Source: Eretmocerus hayati (lineage: Eukaryota; Arthropoda; Insecta; Hymenoptera; Aphelinidae). From it: a DNA stretch of 64,000 nucleotides. Each line of letters opens with the position of its first letter. The first letter of the stretch is position 1. Of the stretch, positions 14,201 to 27,577 are shown piece by piece. The translations under genes and the position numbers were made by a program. The stretch spans positions 66,086,172 to 66,150,171 of the forward strand of contig CM056744.1 of assembly GCA_029851415.1 (NCBI GenBank), given 5' to 3'. The notes beneath the pieces were generated by a model, which saw nothing but the letters and a program-made list of their open reading frames with translations, had not been told where the DNA came from and did no database searches.

Positions 14201-15805
14201 CGCAAAGGCCTGATCACTCGAACCAAGAATTCTGTCGGGGAGGGAATCAAACCCAAATCCTAGAAAAGGAATTAACCCGCAAATGCCTGGATACTGGAAC
14301 CAAGAATTCTGTCGGGGGGAAAATCGCCCCAAAACCGAGGAAGGCAGATTAACCCGCGAATGTCCGGATGCTCGGACCAAAATCTCCGTCGGGGGGGAAA
14401 ATCAACCCGAAACCTAGGAAGGCAGATTAACCCGCAAATGCCCGGAAACTCGGACCGAAAATTCTGTCGGGGAGAAAATCAAACCCAAATCCTAGGAAGG
14501 CAAATCAACCCGCGAATGCCCGGATACTCGAACCAAGAATCCTGTCGGTTGGAAAATCAACCCAACCCTAGGAAGGCAGATTAACCCGCGAATGTCCGGA
14601 AGCTCGGACCAGAAATTCTGTCGGGGGAGAGGAAAACCTCGGAACCTAGGAAGGCAGATTAACCCGCGAATGCCCGCATGTTCGGACCGGAAATTCCGTC
14701 GGGGAGAAAATCAAACCCAAATCCTAGGAAGGCAAATTAACCCGCAAATGCCCGGATACTCGAACCAAGAATTCTGTCGGGGCGAAAATCACCCCAAATT
14801 CTAGGGAGGCAGATTAACCCGCGAACGCCCGGAAGCTCGGTCCAAAAAGTCTGTCGGAGGAGAAAGCAACCCCAATACCTAGGAAAATAAGTTAAACTGC
14901 CAATGCCCGAATACTCGGACCGAAAATTCTGTCGGGGAGGAAATCAAACCCAAACCCTAGGAAGTCAAATTAACCCGCAAATGCCCAGATACTCGAATCA
15001 AGAATTCTGTCGGGGGAAAATCACCCCAAAACCTAGGGAGGCAGATTAACCCGCTAATGCCCGAATGCTCGGTCCAAGAATTCTGTTGGGGGAGGAAACA
15101 ACCCCAAAACCTAGGAAGGTGAGTTAAACCGCAAATGCCCGGATATTCCGACCGAAAATTCTGTCGGGGAGAAAATCAAACCCAAATCCTAGGAAGGCAG
15201 ATTAACCCGCGAATGTCCGGAAGCTCGGACCAAAAATTCTGTCGGGGGAGAGGAAAACCTCGGAACCTAGGAAGGCAGATTAACCCGCGAATGACCGGAT
15301 TCTCGGACAACAAATTCTGTCGGGGGAGAAAAAATCTCGAAACTTAGGAAGGCAGATTAACCCGCGAATGCCCGGATTTCTGACCAAAAATTCTGTCGGG
15401 GAGAAAATCAAACCCAAATCCTTGGAGGGCAAATTAACCCGCAAATGCCCGGAAACTCGAACCAAGAATTCTGTCGGGGCGAGAATCACCCCTAATTCTA
15501 GGAAGGCTGATTAACCCGAGAATGCCCGGATGCTCGGTCCAAAAATTCTGTCGGGGGAGAAAACAACCCCAATACCTAGGAAAATAAGTTAAACCGCAAA
15601 TGCCCGAATACTCGGACCGAAACTTCTGTCGGGGAGAAAATCAACCCAACCCTAGGAAGGCAGATTAACCCGCGAATGTCCGCATGTTCGGACCAAAAAT
15701 TCTGCCGGGAGAGGAAATAACCCAAAAACCTAGGAAGGCAAATTAACCCGCGAATGCCCGGATGCTCGGACCGGAAATTCCGTCGGGGAGAAAATCAAAC
15801 CCAAA

Positions 15806-18800
15806 TCCTAGGAAGGCAAATCAACCCGCGAATGCCCGGATACTCGAACCAAGAATCCTGTCGGTTGGAAAATCAACCCAACCCTAGGAAGGCAGATTAA
15901 CCCGCGAATGTCCGGAAGCTCGGACCGAAAATTCTGTCGGGGGAGAGGAAAACCTCGGAACCTAGGAAGGCAGATGAACCCGCGAATGCCCGCATGTTCG
16001 GACCAAAAAATCTGCCGGGAGAGGAAATAACCCAAAAACCTAGGAAGGCAAATTAACCCGCGAATGCCCGGATGCTCGGACCGGAAATTCCGTCGGGGAG
16101 AAAATCAAACCCAAATCCTAGGAAGGCAAATTAACCCGCAAATGCCCGGATACTCGAACCAAGAATTCTGTTGGGGCGAAAATTACCCCGATACGTAGGG
16201 AATCAGATTAACCCGCGAATGCCCGGATGCTGGGTCCAAAAATTCTTTCGGGGGAGAAAAAATCCCCAAAACCTAGGAAGTCAGATTAAACCGCAAATGC
16301 CCGGATACTCGAATCAAGAATTCTGTCAGGGGGAAAATCACCCCAAAACCTAGGGAGGCAGATTGACCCGCTAATGCCCGGATGATCGGTCCAAAAATTC
16401 TGTGGGGCGAAAAAATAACCCAAAATTTAGGAAGGCAAATTAACCCGCGAATTCCCGGATGCTCGGACCGAAAATTCCGTCGGGGGAGAAAAGACCTCGA
16501 AAGCTAGGAAGGCAGAGTAACCCGCGAATGCCCGGATTTCGGACCGAAAATTCTGTTGGGAGAGAAAATGACCCAAAAACCTAGGAAGGCAAATTAACCC
16601 GTGAATGCCCGGATGCTCGGACCGAAAATTCAGTCGGGGGGAAAATCAAACCCAAATCCTAGGAAGGCAAATTAACCCGCAAATGCCCGGATACTCGAAC
16701 CAAGAATTCTGTCGGGGGGAAAATCACCCCAATCCTAGGAAGGCAGATTAACCCGCGAATGTACGGAAGCTCGGACCAGAAATTCCATCGGGGGAGAAAA
16801 AAACCCCGGAACCTAGGGAGCAGATCAACCCGCGAATGCCCGGATGTTCGGACCAAAAATTCTGTCGGGGAGGGAATCAAACCCAAATCCTAGGAGTGGA
16901 ATTAACCCGCGAATGCCCGGATAGTGGAACCATAATTCCGTCGGGGAGGGAAATCACCCCGAAACCTAGGGAGGCAGATTAACCCGCGAATGCCCGGATT
17001 CTCGGACCAAAGATTCCGTCGGGGGAGAAAAGACCTCGAAAGCTAGGAAGGCAGAGTAACCAGCGAATGCCCGGATTTCGGACCAAAATTCTGTCGGGAG
17101 AGAAAATGACCCAAAAACATAGGAAGGCAGATTAACCCGCGAATGTCCGGATGCTCTGACCAAAAATTCTGTCGGGGGGAGAATCACCCCAGAACCTAGG
17201 AAGGTAGATTAACCCGCGAATGTCCGGATGTACGGACCAACAATTCTGTCGGGGGGCAAATAACCCCAAAACCTAGGAAGGCAGATTAACCCGCGAATGT
17301 CTGGATGCTCGGACCAAAAATTCAGTCGGGGAGGAAATCAAACCGAAATCCTAGGAAGGCAAATTAACCCGCAAATGCCCGGATACTCGAATCAAGATTT
17401 CTGTCGGGGGAAAATCACCCCAAAACCTAGGAAGGCAGATTAACCCGCGAATGCCCGGATGCTCGGACCAAAAATTCCGTCGGGGGAGAAGAAACCTCGA
17501 AAGCTAGGAAGGCAAATTAACCCGCAAGTGCCCGGAAACTCGAAACAAGAATTCTGTCGGGGGAGAATCACCCCAAAACCTAGGGAGGCAGATTAACCAG
17601 CTAATGCCCGGATACTCGGGCCAAAAATTCTGTCGAGGGAGGAAACAACCCCAATACCTAGGAAGGTGAGTTAAACCGCAAATGCCCGGATATTCGGACC
17701 GAGAATTCTGTCGGGGAGAAAATCAAACCCAAATCCTAGAAAAGGAATTAACCCGCAAATGCCTGGATACTGGAACCAAGAATTCTGTCGGGGGGAAAAT
17801 CACCCAAGGAACCTAGGAAGGCAGATTAACCCGCGAATGCCCGGATGCTCGGACCAAAAATTCCGTCGGGGGGGAAATCACCCCGAAACCTAGGAAGGCA
17901 TATTAACCCGCGAATGCCCGGATTCTCGGACCAAAGGCTCCGTCGGGGGAGAAAAGACCTCGAAAGCTAGGAAGGCAGAGTAACCCGCGAATGCCCGGAT
18001 ACTCGGGCCAAAAATTCTGTCGAGGGAGGGAACAACCCCAATACCTAGGAAGGTGAGTTAAACCGCAAATGCCCGGATATTCGGACCGAGAATTCTGTCG
18101 GGGAGAAAATCAAACCCAAATCCTAGGTAGGCACATCAACCCGCGAATGCCTGGTCACTCGAACCAAGAATTCTGTCGGGGAGGGAATCAAACTGAAATC
18201 CTAGAAAAGGAATTAACCCGCAAATGCCTGGATACTGGAACCAAGAATTCTGTCGGGGGGAAAATCACCCCAAAACCGAGGAAGGCAGATTAACCCGCGA
18301 ATGTCCGGATGCTCGGACCGAAAATTCCGTCGGGGGGGAAAATCAACCCGAAACCTAGGAAGGCAGATTAACCCGCGAATGCCCGGATGCTCGGACCAAA
18401 AATTCCGTCGGGGAGAAAATCAAACCCAAATCCTAGGAAGGCAAATCAACCCGCAGATGCCCGGATCCTCGAACCAAGAATTCTGTCGGGGGGGAAAATC
18501 ACCCAAGGAACCTAGGAAGGCAGATTAACCCGCGAATGCCCGGATGCTCGGACCAAAAATTCCGTCGGGGGGGGAATCACCCCGAAACCTAGGAAGGCAG
18601 ATTAACCCGCGAATGCCCGGATTCTCGGACCGAAGGCTCCGTCGGGGGAGAAAAGACCTAGAAAACTAGGAAGGCAGAGTAACCCGCGAATGCCCGGATT
18701 GCGGACCAAAAATTCTGTCGGGAGAGAAAATGACCCAAAATTCTAGGAAGGCAAATTTACCCGCGAATGCCCGGATGCTCGGACCGAAAATTCAGTCGGG

Positions 18801-20242
18801 GGATAAATCAAACCCAAATCCTAGGAAGGCAAATTAACCCGCAAATGCCCGGATACTCGAACCCAGAATTCTGTCGGGGGGAAAATCACCCCAATCCTAG
18901 GAAGGCAGATTAACCCGCGAATGTCCGGAAGCTCGGACCAAAAATTCCATCGGGGGAGAAGAAAAACCTCGGAACCTAGGGAGGCAGATCAACCCGCGAA
19001 TGCCCGGATGTTCGGACCAAAAATTCTGTCGGGCGAGAGAATAACCCAAAAACCTAGGAAGGTGAATAAAACCGCAAATGCCCGGATGCTCGGACCAAAA
19101 ATTCCGTCGGGGGGGGGAAATCACCCCGAAACCTAGGAAGGCAGATTAACCCGCGAATGCCCGGATTCTCGGACCAAAGGCTCCGTCGGGGGAGAAAAGA
19201 CCTCGAAAGCTAGGAAGGCAGAGTAACCCGCGAATGCCCGGATTGCGGACCAAAAATTCTGTCGGGAGAGAAAATGACCCAAAATTCTAGGAAGGCAAAT
19301 TTACCCGCGAATGCCCGGATGCTCGGACCGAAAATTCAGTCGGGGAATAAATCAAACCCAAATCCTAGGAAGGCAAATTAACCCGCAAATGCCCGGATAC
19401 TCGAACCTAGAATTCTGTCGGGGGGAAAATCACCCCAATCCTAGGAAGGCAGATTAACCCGCGAATGTCCGGAAGCTCGGACCAAAAATTCCATCGGGGG
19501 AGGAGAAAAACCTCGGAACCTAGGAAGGCAGATCAACCCGCGAATGCCCGGATGTTCGAACCAAGAATTCTGTCGGGGGGGAGGGGGAAATCACCCCGAT
19601 ACCTAGGGAATCAGATTAACCCGCGAATGCCCGGATGCTCGGTCCAAAAATTCTGTCGGGGGAGAAAACAACCCCAAAACCTAGGAAGGTGAATAAAACC
19701 GCAAATGCCCGGATGCTCGGACCAAAAATTCCGTCGGGGGGGAAATCACCCCGAAACCTAGGAAGGCAGATTAACCCGCGAATGCCCGGATTCTCGGACC
19801 AAAGGCTCCGTCGGGGGAGAAAAGACCTCGAAAGCTAGGAAGGCAGAGTAACCCGCGAATGCCCGGATTGCGGACCAAAAATTCTGTCGGGAGAGAAAAT
19901 GACCCAAAATTCTAGGAAGGCAAATTTACCCGCGAATGCCCGGATGCTCGGACCGAAAATTGAGTCGGGGAATAAATCAAACCCAAATCCTAGGAAGGCA
20001 AATTAACCCGCAAATGCCCGGATACTCGAACCAAGAATTCTGTCGGGGGGAAAATCACCCCAATCCTAGGAAGGCAGATTATCCCGCGAATGTCCGGAAG
20101 CTCGGACCAAAAATTCCATCGGGGGAGAAGAAAAACCTCGGAACCTAGGAAGGCAGATCAACCCGCGAATGCCCGGATGTTCGGACCGAAAATTCTGTCG
20201 GGCGAGAAAATAACCCAAAAACTTAGGAAGGCAAATTAACCC
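15806..20242 (+). repeat. Higher-order satellite block A, copy 2
   Basis: Second copy of the block at 1-4440, with the same order of variant monomers and only scattered substitutions and small G-run length changes. It suggests a recent copying event across about 15.8 kb, or contraction and expansion of a larger higher-order unit. Confidence 0.88.
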
Positions 20243-20913
20243 GCGAATTCCCGGATCCTCGGACCGAAAATTCTGTCGGGGAGAAAATCAAACCCAAATC
20301 GTAGGAAGGCAAATTAACCCGCAAATGCCCGGATACTCGAACCAAGAATTCTGTCGGGGGGAAAATCACCCCAATCCTAGGAAGGCAGATTAACCCGCGA
20401 ATGTCCGGAAGCTCGGACCAAAAATTCCATCGGGGGAGAAGAGAAACCTCGGAACCTAGGAAGGCGGATCAACCCGCGAATGCCCGGATGTTCGAACCAA
20501 GAATTCTGTCGGGGGGGGGGGGGCGGGGAAATCACCCCGATACCTAGGGAATCAGATTAACCCGCGAATGCCCGGATGCTCGGTCCAAAAATTCCGTCGG
20601 GGGGGAAATCACCCCGAAACCTAGGAAGGCAGATTAACCCGCGAATGACCGGATTCTCGGACAACAAATTCTGTCGGGGGAGAAAAAACCTCGAAACTTA
20701 GGAAGGCAGATTAACCCGCGAATGCCCGGATTTCTGACCAAAAATTCTGTCGGGGAGAAAATCAAACCCAAATCCTTGGAGGGCAAATTAACCCGCAAAT
20801 GCCCGGAAACTCGAACCAAGAATCCTGTCGGGGCGAGAATCACCCCAAATTCTAGGAAGGCTGATTAACCCGAGAATGCCCGGATGCTCGGTCCAAAAAT
20901 TCTGTCGGGGGAG

Positions 20914-23340
20914 AAAACAACCCCAATACCTAGGAAAATAAGTTAAACCGCAAATGCCCGAATACTCGGACCGAAACTTCTGTCGGGGAGAAAATCAACC
21001 CAACCCTAGGAAGGCAGATTAACCCGCGAATGTCCGCATGTTCGGACCAAAAATTCTGCCGGGAGAGGAAATAACCCAAAAACCTAGGAAGGCAAATTAA
21101 CCCGCGAATGCCCGGATGCTCGGACCGGAAATTCCGTCGGGGAGAAAATCAAACCCAAATCCTAGGAAGGCAAATCAACCCGCGAATGCCCGGATACTCG
21201 AACCAAGAATCCTGTCGGTTGGAAAATCAACCCAACCCTAGGACGGCAGATTAACCCGCGAATGTCCGGAAGCTCGGACCGAAAATTCTGTCGGGGGAGA
21301 GGAAAACCTCGGAACCTAGGAAGGCAGATGAACCCGCGAATGCCCGCATGTTCGGACCAAAAATTCTGCCGGGAGGGGAAATAACCCAAAAACCTAGGAA
21401 GGCAAATTAACCCGCGAATGCCCGGATGCTCGGACCGGAAATTCCGTCGGGGAGAAAATCAAACCCAAATCCTAGGAAGGCAAATTAACCCGCAAATGCC
21501 CGGATACTCGAACCAAGAATTCTGTTGGGGCGAAAATTACCCCGATACGTAGGGAATCAGATTAACCCGCGAATGCCCGGATGCTGGGTCCAAAAATTCT
21601 TTCGGGGGAGAAAAAATCCCCAAAACCTAGGAAGGTAGATTAAACCGCAAATGCCCGGATACTCGAATCAAGAATTCTGTCAGGGGGAAAATCACCCCAA
21701 AACCTAGGGAGGCAGATTGACCCGCTAATGCCCGGATGATCGGTCCAAAAATTCTGTGGGGCGAAAAAATAACCCAAAATTTAGGAAGGCAAATTAACCC
21801 GCGAATTCCCGGATGCTCGGACCGAAAATTCCGTCGGGGGAGAAAAGACCTCGAAAGCTAGGAAGGCAGAGTAACCCGCGAATGCCCGGATTTCGGACCG
21901 AAAATTCTGTCGGGAGAGAAAATGACCCAAAAACCTAGGAAGGCAAATTAACCCGCGAATGCCCGGATGCTCGGACCGAAAATTCAGTCGGGGGGAAAAT
22001 CAAATCCAAATCCTAGGAAGGCAAATTAACCCGCAAATGCCCGGATACTCGAACCAAGAATTCTGTCGGGGGGAAAATCACCCCAATCCTAGGAAGGCAG
22101 ATTAACCCGCGAATGTACGGAAGCTCGGACCAAAAATTCCATCGGGGGAGAAAAAAACCCCGGAACCTAGGGAGCAGATCAACCCGCGAATGCCCGGATG
22201 TTCGGACCAAAAATTCTGTCGGGGAGGGAATCAAACCCGAATCCTAGGAGTGGAATTAACCCGCGAATGCCCGGATAGTGGAACCAACAATTCCGTCGGG
22301 GAGGGAAATCACCCCGAAACCTAGGGAGGCAGATTGACCCGCGAATGCCCGGATTCTCGGACCAAAGATTCCGTCGGGGGAGAAATGACCTCGAAAGCTA
22401 GGAAGGCAGAGTAACCAGCGAATGCCCGGATTTCGGACCAAAATTCTGTCGGGAGAGAAAATGACCCAAAAACATAGGAAGGCAGATTAACCCGCGAATG
22501 TCCGGATGCTCTGACCAAAAATTCTGTCGGGGGGAGAATCACCCCAGAACCTAGGAAGGTAGATTAACCCGCGAATGTCCGGATGTTCGGACCAACAATT
22601 CTGTCGGGGGGCAAATAACCCCAAAACCCAGGAAGGCAGATTAACCCGCGAATGTCCGGATGCTCGGACCAAAAATTCAGTCGGGGAGGAAATCAAACCC
22701 AAATCCTAGGAAGGCAAATCAACCCGCAAATGCCCGGATACTCGAATCAAGATTTTGTCGGGGGAAAATCACCCCAAAACCTAGGAAGGCAGATTAACCC
22801 GCGAATGCCCGGATGCTCGGACCAAAAATTCCGTCGGGGGAGAAAAAACCTCGAAAGCTAGGAAGGCAAATTAACCCGCAAGTGCCCGGAAACTCGAAAC
22901 AAGAATTCTGTCGGGGGAAAATCACCCCAAAACCTAGGGAGGCAGATTAACCAGCTAATGCCCGGATACTCGGGCCAAAAATTCTGTCGAGGGAGGAAAC
23001 AACCCCAATACCTAGGAAGGTGAGTTAAACCGCAAATGCCCGGATATTCGGACCGAGAATTCTGTCGGGGAGAAAATCAAATCCAAATCCTAGAAAAGGA
23101 ATTAACCCGCAAATGCCTGGATACTGGAACCAAGAATTCTGTCGGGGGGAAAATCACCCAAGGAACCTAGGAAGGCAGATTAACCCGCGAATGCCCGGAT
23201 GCTCGGACCAAAAATTCCGTCGGGGGGGGAATCACCCCGAAACCTAGGAAGGCATATTAACCCGCGAATGCCCGGATTTTCGGACCAAAGGCTCCGTCGG
23301 GGGAGAAAAGACCTCGAAAGCTAGGAAGGCAGAGTAACCC
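20914..23340 (+). repeat. Higher-order satellite block D, second copy
   Basis: This run repeats about 15560-17990 at an offset of about 5354 bp (69 monomers). The match includes the shortened CAGATC monomer near 22180 (compare 16820) and the TGGAATTAACC monomer near 22250 (compare 16900). Boundaries are approximate. Confidence 0.8.
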
Positions 23341-25790
23341 GCGAATGCCCGGATTGCGGACCAAAAATTCTGTCGGGAGAGAAAATGACCCAAAATTCTA
23401 GGAAGGCAAATTTACCCGCGAATGCCCGGATGCTCGGACCGAAAATTCAGTCGGGGAATAAATCAAACCCAAATCCTAGGAAGGCAAATTAACCCGCAAA
23501 TGCCCGGATACTCGAACCAAGAATTCTGTCGGGGGGAAAATCACCCCAATCCTAGGAAGGCAGATTAACCCGCGAATGTCCGGAAGCTCGGACCAAAAAT
23601 TCCATCGGGGGAGAAGAAAAACCTCGGAACCTAGGAAGTAGATCAACCCGCGAATGCCCGGATGTTCGAACCAAGAATTCTGTCGGGGGGGAGGGGGAAA
23701 TCATCCCGATACCTAGGGAATCAGATTAACCCGCGAATGCCCGGATGCTCGGTCCAAAAATTCTGTCGGGGGAGAAAACAACCCCAAAACCTAGGAAGGT
23801 GAATAAAACCGCAAATGCCCGGATGCTCGGACCAAAAATTCCGTCGGGGGGGAAATCACCCCGAAACCTAGGAAGGCAGATTAACCCGCGAATGCCCGGA
23901 TTCTCGGACCAAAGGCTCCGTCGGGGGAGAAAAGACCTCGAAAGCTAGGAAGGCAGAGTAACCCGCGAATGCCCGGATTGCGGACCAAAAATTCTGTCGG
24001 GAGAGAAAATGACCCAAAATTCTAGGAAGGCAAATTTACCCGCGAATGCCCGGATGCTCGGACCGAAAATTCAGTCGGGGAATAAATCAAACCCAAATCC
24101 TAGGAAGGCAAATTAACCCGCAAATGCCCGGATACTCGAACCAAGAATTCTGTCGGGGGGAAAATCACCCCAATCCTAGGAAGGCAGATTAACCCGCGAA
24201 TGTCCGGAAGCTCGGACCAAAAATTCCATCGGGGGAGAAGAAAAACCTCGGAACCTAGGAAGGCAGATCAACCCGCGAATGCCCGGATGTTCGGACCGAA
24301 AATTCTGTCGGGCGAGAAAATAACCCAAAAACTTAGGAAGGCGAATTAACCCGCGAATTTCCGGATCCTCGGACCGAAAATTCTGTCGGGGAGAAAATCA
24401 AACCCAAATCGTAGGAAGGCAAATTAACCCGCAAATGCCCGGATACTCGAACCAAGAATTCTGTCGGGGGGAAAATCACCCCAAAACCTAGGAAGGCAGA
24501 TTAACCCGCGAATGCCCGGATGCTCGGTCCAAAAATTCCGTCGGGGGAGAAAACAACCCCAATACCTAGGAAGTTAAGTTAAACCGCAAATGCCCGGATA
24601 CTCGGACCGAAAATTCTGTCGGAGAGAGAATCAAACCCAAATCCTAGGAAGGCAAATCAACCGGCGAATGCCCGGATACTCGAACCAAGAATCCTGTCGG
24701 TGGGAAAATTAACCCAACCCTAGGAAGGCAGATTAACCCGCGAATGCCCGGATGCTCGGTCCAAAAATTCCGTCGGGGGAGAAAACAACCCCAATACCTA
24801 GGAAGTTAAGTTAAACCGCAAATGCCCGGATACTCGGACCGAAAATTCTGTCGGAGAGAGAATCAAACCAAAATCCTAGGAAGGCAAATTAACCCGCAAA
24901 TGCCCGGATACTCGAACCAAGAATTCTGTCGGGGCGAAAATCACCCCGATACGTAGGCAATCAGATTAACCCACGAATGCCCGGATGCTCGGTCCAAAAA
25001 TTCCGTCGGGGGATAAAAAACCTCGAAACCTAGGAAGGCAGATTAACCCGCGAATGCCCGGATTACGGACCGAAAATTCCGTCGGGAGAGAAAATAGCCC
25101 AAAAACTTAGGAAGGCAAATTAACCCGCGAATGGCCGGATGCTCGGACCGGAAATTCAATCGGGGAGGAAATCAAACCCAAGACCTAGGAAGGCAAATTA
25201 TTCCGCAAATGCCCGGAAACTCGAACCAAGAATTCTGTCGGGGGGAAAATCCCCCAAAAACCTAGGAAGGCAGATCAACCCGCGAATGCCCGGATGCTCG
25301 GTCCAAAAATTCTGTCGGGGGGGAAAACAACCACAAAACCTAGGAAGGTAAATTAAACCGCAAATGCCCGGATACTCGGACCGAAAATTCTGTCAGGGAG
25401 CAAATCAAACCCAAATCCTAGGAAGGCAAATTAATCTGCAAATGCCCGGATACTCGAACCAAGAATTCTGTCGGGGGGAAAATCACCCCAAAACCTGGGA
25501 AGGCAGATTAACCCGCGAATGTCCGGATGCTCGGACCAAAAATTCCGTCGGGGGAGAACAAAACCTCGAAACCTAGGAAGGCAGATTAACCCGCGAATGC
25601 CCGGATGCTCGGACCAAAAATTTTGTCGGGAGAGAAAATAACCCAAGAACCCAGGAAGGCAAATCAACCCGCGAATGCCCGGATGCTCGGACCAAAATTC
25701 TGTCGTGGGAGAAACAACCCCGAAATCTAGGAAGGTAAATTAACCCGTAAAAGCCCGACGCCCCCTAAGGGCGACGATTTAAGGTCTTGC

Positions 25791-25850
25791 GGTTGATTTT
25801 TTCCCCGACAAAATTTCCGGTCCGAGCATCCGGGCAAAGCGGGTTAATTT
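25791..25850 (-). repeat. Single inverted satellite monomer at the array edge
   Basis: The last + strand monomer breaks off at about 25757 after GTAAAAGCCCG. A 33-bp non-satellite linker follows, then 60 bp that read as one satellite monomer on the minus strand (GGTTGATTTTTTCCCCGAC through GGGTTAATTT). The array flips orientation here before satellite sequence stops. Confidence 0.9.
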
Positions 25851-26425
25851 CTATGGTGTCTAGCGATCTGGAAATCAGGGAATTCTTTGGGAGGTGACTT
25901 TGACTAGGAAAATCAGGGAAATGTGTTGGAATACGCACTCGAATCATGGAAATTTGCTTGAACGATTGCATCTTGAACATTCTCACTACCACTCCACCGA
26001 AATAATTCCGATTTCAGTGTATATAATGCACACCGCTTGTGCCTAACCAATATAATACCTTATATTGAATTCGTCTCTGATTCCGCTGGTAGTAGATTTC
26101 AGCAATTTATGGGTCTTTTTCCAAGTGATCTAGCTCCTACTAGACATGTGATAATCGACTTTTACCAGTAGTCATTTTAAAGGTCTTGAAAAAACCTACA
26201 GTTAGACCACCGGTAGAAGTCGATTATCGTATTTTTTATAGAAGTTACAGTCGTCACAAGGTGGGCAGTTTCGTGAAAATGCCAAACTTTGAGCTCAATT
26301 TAAAAAAATCGTTCTTCTCTTTCGACCCCAAACCTGTGCGAATGTTGTACGATCCAAATACTATCAATTAGAACAATAATCTGGATGGCTTCTTTGGTTC
26401 CTGATTTTCGGTAGACTGTTTGGAG
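25851..26425. other. Non-satellite spacer with a fragment shared with the 35-kb foldback
   Basis: No gene recognised. About 26115-26285 resembles 35730-35890 in the same orientation, with shared stretches such as GATAATCGACTTT, TTACAGTCGT and TTCGTGAAAATGCC. It looks like a diverged relative of one arm of the foldback at 35328-36377. The small reading frame over it (26186-26371) is therefore probably not a gene. Confidence 0.6.
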
Positions 26426-26427
26426 TA

Positions 26428-27262
26428 CCGTCAAATTGGGTAATTTTGGTACGTTTTCGGTGCTTTTCATCTTTTTGGCTCGGCATTCCAACATACATTG
26501 ACAAAACCCACTCCTATTAGTAGTCAATCTAAAGCTTACAGTCTCAGCTTTCGATTGACGGGCTACAAAGTTCAATCTGATGTGTCTATGCCAGAGCTAT
26601 TAGCAGTTGAACAAGTGTACCAAAGTTAGACTCCGATGGAGCAAATTTGGTACACTTACAGAATATCTCAATTCTACCCACCATCATGCGAGTGGATTGA
26701 TTTTAATCGTTCAAAAGCTTTATCTTGAGCTGTTTGAAACATTTTAAAACCTCACAGACCATTACTCGACTCAAGATAAGTTGAAAAGAAGCTGTCATAT
26801 GGAGGTGTTCCGAAGTTACCGTATCCTCATGCTTTTTACCTAGAGTAGGGTAACTTTGGTACGTTTTTTCATGTTTTCCCCCCTCTTTTTCATTCATTAA
26901 AATTCCAAATGGTGTGAATACTCTAATGTAACGATGATTTGTTCAATATGGTGATATATGTGATGGAAATGTAGCAACATACACCGGTAGTTCTTTCGGG
27001 AACACTTCTTGCCAGGTATCCTAACTGGATCACTTGCGCATATCGGTGCTAAATCAACCTTTTTAAGAAAAAACTTCGATGAACGATTATAATCATCCAC
27101 ACGGGATCTACGGTGGCTTAACACATTGTTTATGTGTGTGCCTAGAAGAGAGGGTAGATTTAAGAGCGATAGAATCATTCACCTTGCAAATGCAGCTTTG
27201 AAAGTCATTTTTCAGGGGGACCGAAGTTGCAACCACTGTACAAAAGTTACCCGATTTGACGG
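26428..27262. mobile_element. TA-flanked inverted-repeat element (Tc1/mariner-like MITE)
   Basis: The left end CCGTCAAATTGGGTAA mirrors the right end TTACCCGATTTGACGG, with the match running further inward to GTAC. Each end is flanked by TA (26426-26427 and 27263-27264), the target duplication of the Tc1/mariner group. No transposase frame is visible in the 835 bp. A related GGGTAACTTTGGTACG motif occurs internally near 26848. Superfamily is inferred only from TA and the termini. Confidence 0.65.
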
Positions 27263-27264
27263 TA

Positions 27265-27577
27265 CCCTTTTGTGACCTTTTGCTGAAAATGGTCCCATAG
27301 GGATGGCTCAAATATGCTCCCATCTGAACTAGTGTGCGCGAACCTGTGGGAAATTACTCCACAAAGTACCCCCAAATATGTAGAAAAACTCCCAGACAGG
27401 AGCCTCAAGCCAGACGCGATGTCCCGGGTTCTTGCCCACAAACGAGACGAGTGGCTAGGATAAAAATACGAACATGTTTTTTCGACTTAGAATGACCATC
27501 TAAAGACGATTCTGGGGTCAACTTGTGCCTACGATATCATTCAATCCTCAAACGGCGTTAAACTCCATAATAACCGG
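27265..27577. other. Spacer between MITE and inverted satellite
   Basis: About 310 bp of mixed-composition DNA. No repeat, gene or RNA motif recognised. Confidence 0.5.

Larger units (their letters stand above)
1..25757 (+). repeat. Satellite DNA array, ~77.5-bp monomer, ~332 copies
   Basis: The stretch is an uninterrupted head-to-tail array. Each monomer starts at CCTAGGAAGGCA, passes through AACCCGCGAATGCCCGGAT and CTCGGACC, and ends with AATTCTGTCGGGG plus a variable A/C-rich tail. Length varies by a few bases, mostly in G-runs and the tail. Two main flavours are mixed: a CGCGAATG...GCTCGGACC form and a CGCAAATG...ACTCGAACCAAG form. Long translations on both strands (up to about 200 codons) come from runs of 78-bp monomers and are not evidence of genes. 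The array begins before the window. I saw no transposon inside it. Confidence 0.97.

Noticed and set aside
1..25757. CRISPR array
   Set aside because: The repeats are contiguous satellite monomers with no unique spacers, and the DNA is eukaryotic.
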